A program made the translations under genes and the position numbers. DNA of 64,000 nucleotides from Pomphorhynchus laevis (taxonomy: Eukaryota; Acanthocephala; Palaeacanthocephala; Echinorhynchida; Pomphorhynchidae), in contig WNNJ02000110.1 in assembly GCA_012934845.2 (NCBI GenBank), forward strand, positions 1 to 64,000, read 5' to 3'. The notes under the pieces are model-generated. The model made no database searches and was not told the DNA's origin. It saw nothing but the letters and a program-made list of their open reading frames with translations. Shown here piece by piece: positions 60,201-64,000 of this stretch (its first letter is position 1; every line of letters begins with the position of its first letter).

Positions 60201-60420
60201 TCGTTCTAAAATTCCAATGTCTTTGCATTTGATTTTATTTTACACGTGTGGATTCGAAGGTTCTATAGACTCTCACTTGAATTGGGTCTAATAAAGGAAG
60301 TTAGTAAAATCGGGCAATTTCATGTTTTATGTTTATTTTAAGGCAAAGCAGATTATTACGAAAGCAAGAGACATATTCTGTTATCTGAATTATCTACAGT
60401 CAAAAAAGATCGATGTTTAG
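30021..60420 (+). CDS. ZFC3H1: ZFC3H1-like HAT-repeat protein, 22 recognised exons over 30 kb
   Basis: Exons: 30021-30514, 34501-34623, 34667-34749, 38317-38485, 38537-38641, 39467-39649, 39697-39792, 40968-41020, 41228-41262, 41343-41511, 41555-41750, 49956-50105, 52601-52730, 52778-52958, 53040-53146, 53191-53268, 53320-53369, 54694-54951, 55002-55154, 60041-60142, 60260-60299 and 60343-60420. All have GT donors and AG acceptors. Phases agree across every junction except 50105/52601, where at least one exon is missing, and 55154/60041, where another is probably missing. About 1,000 residues are recovered: Asp/Ser-rich N-terminus, coiled coil (exons 4-5), then HAT-type helical repeats. The repeat region resembles metazoan ZFC3H1, which links nuclear poly(A) RNA to the exosome through MTR4 (PAXT connection). 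The assignment is from memory of the family, not an alignment. No C3H zinc finger is seen. Confidence 0.62.
30580..31022 (+). mobile_element. Naiad-like Penelope RT fragment (intronic)
   Basis: Plus-strand piece with the RT core YDFSTLYTNLGLVDIKEALV (split at its start), KGVPMGGNSSPIIADL and FRYIDDICVFN. It is nearly the same sequence as the fuller minus-strand copy at 46.6-49.5 kb and is broken. It sits in intron 1 of the host gene. Confidence 0.75.
31023..31590 (+). mobile_element. LINE ORF1-like fragment with short internal duplications
   Basis: A block richer in G+C than its surroundings, inserted in the Penelope remnant. One frame reads LLKIVFKHRSHASYVLSQRF, DRTPSNI and GETSLSIRNIDGNFQVV, the pattern of a LINE ORF1 C-terminal region (L2/CR1 type). 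CTCGACCACGATGTT and CTGCGGATAAACCATC are each repeated within the first 200 bases. Confidence 0.5.
31600..33450 (+). mobile_element. Tandem 3' pieces of Naiad-like Penelope element
   Basis: Two successive copies of the RT C-terminal segment lie at about 31650-32520 and 32530-33180. Open stretches at 32119-32445 and 32724-33050 read DIFKFTRNIFLHEHSCIPYN and end KFKLLSGKFF. Each is followed by the same tail (TTTTTATTCAGGTAGCCTTA...). Divergence between the copies is small; both are decayed. Intronic, same strand as the host gene. Confidence 0.75.
33451..34500. other. AT-rich intronic stretch, no gene
   Basis: End of intron 1. Apart from a Penelope 3'-end block at about 33810-33930 (minus orientation, with AACAGACGATGTAT and GAGGTCATCAGGA as in the copies at 46.1 and 46.7 kb), I see only low-complexity A+T sequence. 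Confidence 0.6.
34501..34749 (+). CDS. ZFC3H1: ZFC3H1-like exons 2 and 3
   Basis: Exon 2 (34501-34623) follows TGTTTAG and begins IVINISDSEDENDDLEQQ, then LPKLLSKELCPDKFNAILE. Exon 3 (34667-34749) reads DIYPQKTTEKHLLKNELVTI and ends before GTAATT. The intron between them is 43 nt. Exon 1 to exon 2 is phase 0 and exon 3 leaves phase 2, matching exon 4. The acidic SDSEDE element resembles the Ser/Asp-rich stretches of ZFC3H1. Confidence 0.65.
34905..35185 (-). mobile_element. Penelope 3' fragment, minus orientation
   Basis: Degenerate copy of the last part of the Naiad-like RT plus its 3' region. On the plus strand it contains TTATTCATCCATAAATTG, AGAGTTTAAATTTATT and GAAGAAAGCCAATATCATTA, all matching 46820-47010. 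It is too decayed to hold a frame. Confidence 0.6.
35186..35292. repeat. MITE-like fragment with two perfect hairpins
   Basis: TTTTACTGGAACGAAGA pairs with TCTTCGTTCCAGTAAAA (17 bp, 6-nt loop, 35222-35261). It is followed by TGTGGCGAAGA/TCTTCGCCACA (about 35267-35291). The outer arm and its flank recur in the two MITEs at 36.0-36.65 kb. Confidence 0.7.
35328..35516 (-). CDS. Small hypothetical ORF, antisense in intron 3
   Basis: 62 codons from an ATG at 35516: MSKGPNILEKIFEKTNASFD, then an acidic/polar middle and NHICNMVLHR at the end. Composition is more protein-like than the surrounding AT-rich DNA, but I do not recognise it. It could be an exon, a relic or chance. Confidence 0.25.
   Translation of the reverse strand: MSKGPNILEKIFEKTNASFDMEEQSGSNNAINETIDYLSDRVQTKPLSDNTTNHICNMVLHR
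35990..36645. mobile_element. Two related MITEs
   Basis: Copy 1 (about 36025-36300) runs from AGTTTTACTGGAACAAAGAG to the inverted CGTTCCAGTAAAACTATCT, with an inner inverted pair TCCTATTATCATCAGGATTA/TAATCTTGATAATGATAGTAGGA. Copy 2 (about 36465-36645) starts AGTTTTACTGGAACGAAGAA and has the same inner pair in weaker form. Both share the left flank CCCTATAAAGAATA.AAATAATATAGAGAG. They are non-autonomous inverted-repeat elements with no coding capacity. Confidence 0.7.
36940..37580 (+). mobile_element. L2-type LINE fragments in intron 3
   Basis: From about 37060 a degenerate C-terminal RT region reads ICRQLISSLLFPQLDYCLSL, then RLRRFDCISCHQLLLNWTSI. It parallels the L2 fragment at 28.16 kb (LLFPKIDYCLSLFANSP, LRRFDHTSTYFAQLSWPT). 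A second scrap of the same region, TATTGTCTCAGTTGACTAGT, lies at about 36945-37010. Confidence 0.65.
38317..38641 (+). CDS. ZFC3H1: ZFC3H1-like exons 4 and 5 (coiled coil)
   Basis: Exon 4 (38317-38485) reads SSKQLLKKIDAKKRMIVDLQ and on to QLEDVRNLEIK; exon 5 (38537-38641) reads RQHIINDQKHCLANITELEN to FRFKSWR. The heptad-like Leu/Ile spacing indicates a coiled coil. The intron between is 51 nt. A TAGCAG tandem acceptor at 38314-38319 could yield one residue fewer. Exon 5 is followed by GTAGGT. Confidence 0.65.
39467..39792 (+). CDS. ZFC3H1: ZFC3H1-like exons 6 and 7
   Basis: Exon 6 (39467-39649) begins DVDVDGVLTDSDQEMICFLK and ends PFYEPRQYKALRISKVVHSV plus I. Exon 7 (39697-39792) reads IRKSFSVIQSTLPVAMALMF then SQGVNNSQTKSK. 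The intron is 47 nt, phase 0 both sides. In vertebrate ZFC3H1 a SP..FR.YRFSP-like segment is followed by the C3H finger and later by a QMA.LL.. block. Here the two equivalents are directly adjacent, with no room for the finger. Confidence 0.6.
39793..40967. other. AT-rich intron 7, no gene
   Basis: About 1.2 kb of low-complexity A+T DNA with long T runs near 39920-39960. I see no open coding segment, element or structured RNA. Confidence 0.6.
40968..41750 (+). CDS. ZFC3H1: ZFC3H1-like exons 8-11 (start of HAT array)
   Basis: Exons 40968-41020, 41228-41262, 41343-41511 and 41555-41750, with phases 0/2/1/2/0 all consistent. The text runs SNGNNVNSTVCLNNSDRR, SGTTGTSFYICK, NSNLQAVPLTFGPIDN, then ESRYFLQELRNIEDQLEQDL, NARLWIEAALRHSR, and RVYLHVLSRGIEYCPYSIIL with WCEYLKCSRTYRSVDL and ICESALNYTKY. 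The order RYF ... LW ... VL(S/A)RG(L/I)E ... (I/L)WC.YL ... CE.A..Y matches what I recall of the first HAT repeats of ZFC3H1. This is the best evidence for the assignment. Confidence 0.72.
42712..43335. repeat. Diverged direct repeats in intron 11
   Basis: A block around AAATCAAATTCAGTACTGTA with an upstream GGA..CCACT.AC motif occurs at 42712-42790 and 43247-43335. A shorter unit TTGAAGTACCTGACATCAT occurs at about 42805 and 43011. They abut the L2 fragment to the right and may be its 3' UTR or an unrelated element. Confidence 0.55.
43380..44567 (-). mobile_element. L2-type LINE 3' fragment, minus orientation
   Basis: The frame at 44567-44211 carries an RT palm remnant (SVPKRSALGPIFF, VNDLSRVT and MQYANYMLY in place of YADD). 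Further downstream on the minus strand (about 44000-43480) the same C-terminal region as at 37.1-37.5 kb is present in decayed form. Broken by many changes. Confidence 0.65.
44604..44681. repeat. 15-bp tandem repeat
   Basis: About five head-to-tail units of AGTAAATCACCAAAC with single-base variants. Confidence 0.75.
44727..44763. other. Perfect 16-bp hairpin
   Basis: AGTCATTTCTAGGACC and its exact complement GGTCCTAGAAATGACT are separated by TAAGC. It may be the solo remnant of an inverted-repeat element. No flanking T-run suggests a terminator role, which would not be expected here. Confidence 0.6.
45080..45600 (-). mobile_element. CR1-type LINE fragment (ORF1 end, endonuclease start)
   Basis: On the minus strand, an ORF1 C-terminal piece (EGEDSLVIRAFRVVRKRPF, about 45490-45430) is followed by the ORF2 start. 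The latter reads NYTNIRSLISNLDDVRVW, VLAISETWLHDVILDNVVSI and PGYQLLR (45404-45141), then a PPKRGGRVAHYVK block at about 45110. It matches the start of LINEs F and G; truncated and stop-containing. Confidence 0.7.
45617..45813 (+). pseudogene. Calmodulin-like EF-hand relic
   Basis: The plus strand reads LSVEQQFAEVNDAYSLFDRD, GHGTMATKEFLEII, then after a stop and a small loss DAELQIMINVVDGNETIEF and PKFFASMA. It parallels calmodulin residues about 4-72 ([20 protein letters not shown] ... [20 protein letters not shown]). The first EF loop has His in place of Asp, the second has lost a residue and EF hands 3-4 are absent. A broken copy of a host gene with no intron in the retained part. Confidence 0.75.
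46020..46480 (-). mobile_element. Internally deleted Penelope 3' end
   Basis: Contains the same 3' block as the neighbouring copy (AATAGACGATGTATCAGAATA, GTCATCAGG) and part of the RT C-terminal region (TTATTATCCATCCATAAAAA). It then jumps to the segment TTCATATCTAGAT. A short second copy next to the fuller element. Confidence 0.65.
46465..46535. repeat. Dispersed repeat with AACTGAGTCTACGTATT
   Basis: AGCTAACTGAGTCTACGTATT followed by an AT-rich run and CATAATAATGCTAAATCAA recurs at 60728-60885 and, as a short start only, at 45058. Probably an unrecognised non-autonomous element. Confidence 0.5.
46821..48214 (-). pseudogene. Penelope-type reverse transcriptase
   Basis: Two overlapping frames (48214-47816 and 47846-46821). 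Catalytic features: YDFSTLYTNL (motif A), GVPMGGNSSP (motif B) and YIDDICLF (motif C, YIDD). The C-terminal part, FTRNIFLHEHSCIPYNIKYN to KFKLLSGKF, is the piece duplicated at 32.1 and 32.7 kb. It would act by telomerase-like target-primed synthesis. One frame change separates the two parts. Confidence 0.85.
48920..49350 (-). pseudogene. GIY-YIG endonuclease of the Penelope element
   Basis: VVYLIQCTC and LQYIGKTYQM form the GIY-YIG-type start. They are followed by LKTRFRQHIY (conserved Arg and His), a FFLLEHI strand and ENFWIKTL with the conserved Glu and Trp. A downstream CRSC and a basic tail (KRKPRSHGDKRNRKNRVK) end at 48920. An in-frame UGA stands where Gly is usual before LQYIGKT. Confidence 0.75.
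49720..49852. repeat. 15-bp minisatellite
   Basis: About nine tandem units of AACATACGATCGAAT with occasional single-base variants. It lies 100 bases before exon 12 of the host gene. Confidence 0.9.
49956..50105 (+). CDS. ZFC3H1: ZFC3H1-like exon 12
   Basis: Preceded by TTTCTGTTTTTAG, followed by GTAAGC; 50 codons, phase 0 on both sides. Reads IYDLCPSVLLSNMDIILRNN, then CCEDNYCLTVILLMCATSDK and VEKCHEILK. The helical pattern suits the HAT array; LTVILLMCATSDKVEKCHEIL resembles the paired helices that follow the second repeat. It joins exon 11 across an 8.2-kb intron full of elements. Confidence 0.55.
50606..51810. repeat. About 351-bp repeat, two direct then two inverted copies
   Basis: Units starting near CGTGTGGTTGTTT occur at 50612 and 50964 on the plus strand. 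In inverted form, CACACGAGGATAATATCAAA is at about 51391 and its variant at about 51745. The polarity switches near 51262. Shared markers: CACCACACACCGATTTTT, GTAAACCGTAAGCTGTTTTT and CTCCTTGTCGCCGAAATGC. The whole forms a large palindrome. No coding capacity; a satellite or a fold-back element. Confidence 0.8.
51811..52600. other. AT-rich intronic stretch; a missing host exon is expected here or nearby
   Basis: Exon 12 ends in phase 0 but exon 13 needs phase 2, so at least one exon of length 3n+2 should lie between 50106 and 52600. The only weak candidate is a segment ending GAATTAG before GTAACT at about 52393-52400. Otherwise I see low-complexity DNA. Confidence 0.4.
52601..53369 (+). CDS. 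ZFC3H1: ZFC3H1-like exons 13-17 (HAT array)
   Basis: Exons 52601-52730, 52778-52958, 53040-53146, 53191-53268 and 53320-53369, with introns of 47, 81, 44 and 51 nt and all phases consistent. The protein reads SDHLLLLIIISCHLHLLMFD, TLPDFLFSYPSEHVLNKI, DGFFSLEDPCKLTRTFSQIE, ISVSSRLQRLNPITSYIYS, YRFEAKISALSRNLSVND, HQPLSRFWNDCRHPSEMTGF and TLWAFISCYIKMLK. It follows the recalled vertebrate order (TSDR.LAWLAYIHL...NILPSKFYDPS ... AVEERIEACLPLYTNMI). The acceptor at 52634 is an alternative for exon 13. Confidence 0.65.
54694..55154 (+). CDS. ZFC3H1: ZFC3H1-like exons 18 and 19
   Basis: Exon 18 (54694-54951) reads LPTGQIELTNLSVDKLLGIF, CIDIDSSFYLISILSVQIF and VIDPDVARYFII. Exon 19 (55002-55154) reads LERLGIVAFDSFDTNCLQSL, LNSLSYPVCIRLIPDFVNCK and VFKDIEVTCM. 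The intron between is 50 nt (GTATAT...TTTAG); without removing it the frame ends at a stop. Exon 17 leaves phase 2 and exon 18 accepts it. The donor after exon 19 is GTAAGT. Confidence 0.62.
55560..55766. repeat. About 70-bp tandem repeat with inverted TCAGAAAATT motifs
   Basis: The unit GAATTTTCTGAATGCTTAAT plus AAAGATTAAATAGGATTTTC occurs at about 55619 and 55689, with a partial third copy at 55729. TTTTCTGAAGATG appears in both orientations and is also the inner arm of the MITEs near 62.8-64 kb. Confidence 0.7.
55770..56200. repeat. About 150-bp direct duplication
   Basis: GATTAAAACATATGATTGAA ... AACAGG(G)GAGAGTAA.AATCATTTGCTC is present at 55765-55905 and again at 56051-56200, about 90% alike by eye. 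Confidence 0.7.
57199..57280. repeat. (TA)n microsatellite
   Basis: More than 75 bases of nearly pure TA dinucleotide repeat with two interruptions. Confidence 0.95.
60041..60420 (+). CDS. ZFC3H1: ZFC3H1-like exons 20-22 and stop
   Basis: Exons 60041-60142, 60260-60299 and 60343-60420. Text: IYYNPSTTPQQKYLSFKYGF, ACSNFANYPIVWL, MFYRLSLELGLIKE, then AKQIITKARDIFCYLNYLQS with KKIDV and TAG at 60418-60420. Donors GTAAGT and GTTAGT; the last intron is 43 nt. The pattern (helix with W, RLY-like helix, short amphipathic tail) fits the C-terminus of ZFC3H1. Exon 21 is short and has an alternative donor at 60305. Confidence 0.55.
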
Positions 60421-60512
60421 GTATGTATTTTAGGTATGCAATCAGGATTTACGGGAATTGTCCATAGCTTTGACATTGTTAATAACACATTATCTTTTAT
60501 AAATATTGTATA

Positions 60513-60518
60513 AATAAA
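60513..60518 (+). terminator. Polyadenylation signal AATAAA
   Basis: A canonical AATAAA 93 bases after the ZFC3H1-like stop codon, followed by T-rich sequence. In DNA this AT-rich the hexamer is common, so only its position supports it. Confidence 0.5.
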
Positions 60519-62750
60519 CTTATTATTTCTTTCTTTTTGTTTGAGAGTCTGTTAACTTATTTTATTAATTTTTTAAATGACATATTCTCTAATTTTTAAT
60601 AATTAAATTTAAAATTTATTGTCAATTTTTCGATAAAAATCGTCCATGTACAAGAATCAGCTAAGAATTTATAAAAATTAACTGTTTCTCTTGATAAATA
60701 TAATATTGATAAATATTATGGGATCAATTCAACTAACTGAGTCTACGTATTTAATATATTTAATATAATTATAATTATATAATTATATATATACATATTA
60801 TATATAATATAATTATATAATATTTAATATAATTATAAAATAAAAATACATAAAAATCATAATAATGCTAAATCAATAAATCAAAATATTGTAGACTTGA
60901 ATTAATGTCTTTCGTCATTAGTTAATGGTGGTTTTATAGACATGATATGAAAAAATTTCTTTATTCTTGAAAGCTTCCAACACGCAGTATCCTTTTTAAG
61001 CTTGAAAAGGACACTGTGTGTTGAAAGCTAGCATTATAAAGAAAACCTTTTTCATAAAATGTATACAAAACCTTAATTCTAATAGTTCTAATAATTTTCT
61101 GATTATAATTTTATTAAAGCTAATTTTATTAATTAACGTTTAATAAATATTTATTTAATATTTATTTACAAATATTTGTGTTTAAATAAATATTTTTACG
61201 AGTCTTTAAAATTAAAATTGCTAAAAATTAAAAGATTCTAGATTGATCAAATTCTAAGATTAATAATATTCTAAGATAAAATAAAATTAATAAAATTATT
61301 ATTTTGTCTTAAATGTCTTTTTTTATTGGTCTTTTAATAAAAGTATTTAAATTCAAAATAAAGGATTCTATTGCTAAATGATTTAGCAATCAACTGCACA
61401 CTTGTTAAATTGCAACAATCACTAAAAACATTTTTCTGCTTATTTTGTGTTCAGTTTTAATTTTAATTATATAAAAAGATATTATTTTTATTGTAATTAT
61501 TAATAATTGGTGAGAATTGAATATTTTGTTATTTTTATGAGTGGGAAAAGAGGGCATGAGGTGGTCATAATGTGCTTTTTTGAAATTCGTTTTTTTTGTA
61601 TCGAAATTCGTTTTTTTGTATCGAAATTCGTTCGGTTTTAATTAAAAAAAGTAATAAAAGGAAACTTGTTTACGAAACTTATCTTTACATCAATATATTT
61701 ACAAGAATTTTAAAATTTCAAGAATTTCAGCTCACAGATGCATTCAATTAATCTTGCTTATATTAATATCACTGAGTAATTTATTCACAAATTCAATTGA
61801 TGTTGCAATATTTTCACAGATTGTAGCATTTTACTGTGTGTTGTCACATTTCGGAATTAGCAGAGGGCATCTTGATTTGTGTTAAATCTAGATAGCCAAT
61901 CTACTTATATCTTAGCCAATCGTTATATATGCTATCAGCTAAAAACTGAACAATACGAGCAAATTGTTCTGCTAATTTATAGCAGATCAATAGAACAATA
62001 AGAGCAAATGGGCTTTATTGTAAACGTTACTTTGTTCTGCTAATTTATAGCAGATCAATAGAACAATAAGAGCAAATGGGCTTTATTGTAAAAGTTTAAA
62101 TAAATATTTTCTATCAGTTATTTATATTATTTATCAGTTATTTTATGTTTCCTATATTTTGTCAATTATTTCAATAACACAAATAGCCAATATTATACTA
62201 TTTTTATTTTATAAAATATAAAATCAATATTTTATCTTATATTTTATATTAAAAGGTTTTAAAAGGTTTTCAATTAAATTGTAGAGATTTTATTTTTTTT
62301 CTAATAATAACATAAAGCCGATCAAACGTCTAAATCATTTAATCCTAGATTTAAATCTGAATTTGTTTGAAATTTCGTTAGAAAAATATAAGAAAAAATG
62401 AATCTTCAAAAAGATATTTACTTTTACTAAATATTTTGTTTTTAATTTATAATATTAAATATATTTACTGCAAAGATAATTCTTTATCTTTGTAAATATC
62501 CATTTTCTTCTTTTATAAATAAAATCTTTTTATTATTATATGTATTATAATATATATTATAATATGTATTATAATCTGTATATGTATTATCGTTATCTTA
62601 ATATTATGAAAAATATAAATATATAATATATATTAACTGCAAAGATAATTCTTTGTTTAGAATATAAAATATTTTGTTTTTATTTTTTCATACTTTTTTG
62701 TAGCTGATATCTGCATCAGCTACTTTTATACATTGAAATCACAATTCTTT
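60519..62750. other. Intergenic AT-rich DNA
   Basis: No coding segment seen. Contains a second copy of the AACTGAGTCTACGTATT dispersed repeat (60728-60885), an imperfect hairpin (AGCTTCCAACACGCAGTATC with its complement, about 60968-61028) and the tandem duplication listed separately. Confidence 0.55.
61964..62093. repeat. Tandem duplication of about 62 bp
   Basis: TTGTTCTGCTAATTTATAGC through AAATGGGCTTTATTGTAAA is present at 61964-62025 and 62032-62093, identical by eye, separated by six bases. Each unit carries the inverted pair TTGTTCT/AGAACAA. Confidence 0.85.
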
Positions 62751-62753
62751 ATG

Positions 62754-63052
62754 AGGAATTATTGGAGCTGGATCAAAATAAAGTAGGAAAATTTTATTTG
62801 AAATTTATCTCACATCTGATAGCATCTTCAGAAAATTACATAATTATGAAAACGCTAACATATTTAATGATCTATTGAATATTATTATCGATTATTGATA
62901 ATTATTGATTATTATTAATAATCTAATGATTATTATCATTATATGATAATAATCCATTTATTGATAAAGTTGATATTTCGCTACTAAAAGATGTTAGCGA
63001 AATATCTAATAAAATTTTCTTCTTTTATTTGATCCAGCTCTAATAATTCTTT
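62754..63052. mobile_element. MITE copy 1
   Basis: Terminal inverted repeats: AATTATTGGAGCTGGATCAA on the left and TTGATCCAGCTCTAATAATT on the right. Inner arms carry TATC.CACATCTGATAGCATC and GATGTTAGCGAAATAT. The AT-rich core has no ORF. A non-autonomous DNA transposon. Confidence 0.8.
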
Positions 63053-63107
63053 AAGAATCAGATCATTTTTATGAATAATTAATAAATAATTAATAATGAT
63101 CCATTTA

Positions 63108-63330
63108 TTGATAAAGAATTATTGAAGCTGGATCAAAGAAAGGACAATTTTATTTGATATTTCTCTGACCCCTATTAGCATGCTCAGAAAATTAAAATTT
63201 AATTTAATTACATCTTTAATTACTTTAGATGCTAACCTTTGTTAGTATCTGAAGATGCTAACAGATGTTAGCGAAATATCTAATAAAAGCTTCCTCTTTT
63301 TTGATTCAGCTCCAATAATTCTTTATCAAT
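63108..63330. mobile_element. MITE copy 2, same family
   Basis: Ends ATTGATAAAGAATTATTG and CAATAATTCTTTATCAAT are exact complements, then AGCTGGATCAAA/TTTGATTCAGCT. About 220 bp, shorter than copy 1. Internal TTAGTATCTGAAGATGCTAA matches the sequence at the right edge of the window (63980-64000), where a third copy probably begins or ends. Confidence 0.8.
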
Positions 63331-63451
63331 AAATAAATCATTATCAACTATTTACAAACGTTTTATATTTAATATTTTGATGTGATACAAAGAGCAGCAA
63401 GAAACACTCTTATATGCTTGCTGATCTATATAGTCCGTGTACCAGTTCCTA

Positions 63452-63588
63452 ATGGATAATACAATATTAATTATAATATTTCCCTTTATTGTGGATATGG
63501 CTTGGATCCCACTTTATTATATACGAATTTTATCGTGGAGTTTTGTCAATTACATGCAATTGATATCACATAATTCATTTTCGGAGGT
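63452..63588 (+). CDS. Candidate first exon of another gene
   Basis: From ATG 63452 an open frame of 45 codons (MDNTILIIIFPFIVDMAWIP, then LYYIRILSWSFVNYMQLISH) runs to a GTAATT donor. It is hydrophobic and membrane-like. The continuation is not resolved and no homology is recognised; chance is quite possible in AT-rich DNA. Confidence 0.2.
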
Positions 63589-64000
63589 AATTTATTAACA
63601 TCAAAAAACATCAGTATCAATTCGAATAGTACTATTACATTAATGATGTAATTTTCCACTTTCTATATATTGGAAACATTTTCACTTTTTAACATTCAAT
63701 GTATTTACATTTCGAGCCAACGCAGAGATACGGTGCCATTATATGACTCATATGGTGATATATTTCAATACCACAATAGACAAGTTGCACTCTACATTTG
63801 AAATTATCTGTTTAGTAGATAATCAAGGGATTTTTTAATTAACTGCTTAGTAGAAAATATGATTTACGTCATTCTGAACGATTACGATAAAGCGTAAGCC
63901 AAAAATATTATGTATTATGCAGTTTCATATCAGATAGGAGATAGAAAATTACAAAATTATTACAAAATTACAAATTATTGTAATTTTCTGAAGATGCTAA

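Noticed and set aside
1-64000. LTR retroviruses, Polintons or other capsid-bearing elements
   Set aside because: No gag, protease, integrase, packaging ATPase or capsid-like frames and no long terminal repeats were recognised.

Overview
Eukaryotic, very AT-rich (intergenic DNA is mostly A+T), transposon-laden DNA from an invertebrate-type animal genome. The evidence is a spliced host gene with GT-AG introns, animal-type CR1, L2 and restriction-like-endonuclease LINEs, a Penelope-like element of the Naiad type, MITEs, and HSP90 and calmodulin relics. I cannot name the species. The minimal introns (43-51 nt) and strong A+T bias would suit several compact or parasitic invertebrate lineages.

Region 1 (1-17.35 kb) is a chain of LINE retrotransposons joined at short (TTA)n/(TAA)n tracts. 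From the left they are: element A (+, apurinic-type endonuclease LINE with a cysteine-rich CXC ORF1); B-prime (5'-truncated) and B (internally deleted), both on the minus strand; C (+, intact single-ORF LINE with a restriction-like endonuclease, RLE); A-prime (a 5'-truncated copy of A); D (+, RLE LINE with one frame break); E (+, intact RLE LINE). A, B, C, D and E all begin with a similar Cys-rich CXC motif although they carry two different endonuclease types. This is the most interesting biology in the window.

Region 2 (17.35-28.7 kb) holds decayed CR1-type LINEs (F minus, G plus, H minus), hammerhead-ribozyme-like cores between F and G, a possible hAT/GTF2I-like relic, and an L2-type 3' fragment.

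Region 3 (29.0-60.5 kb) starts with a broken N-terminal HSP90 copy on the minus strand. It is followed by one long plus-strand host gene that I reconstruct exon by exon (30,021-60,420). Twenty-two exons, almost all joining in phase, encode about 1,000 residues: an acidic/Ser N-terminus, a coiled coil and a C-terminal HAT-like helical repeat array ending at a stop with AATAAA 93 nt later. The protein resembles ZFC3H1, the scaffold of the nuclear exosome PAXT connection, but I see no C3H zinc finger. Introns are either 43-81 nt or inflated to kilobases by Penelope, L2 and CR1 fragments, MITEs, a calmodulin relic and a palindromic satellite.

Region 4 (60.5-64 kb) is non-coding AT-rich DNA with a tandem duplication, two MITEs and a weak candidate first exon near the right edge.
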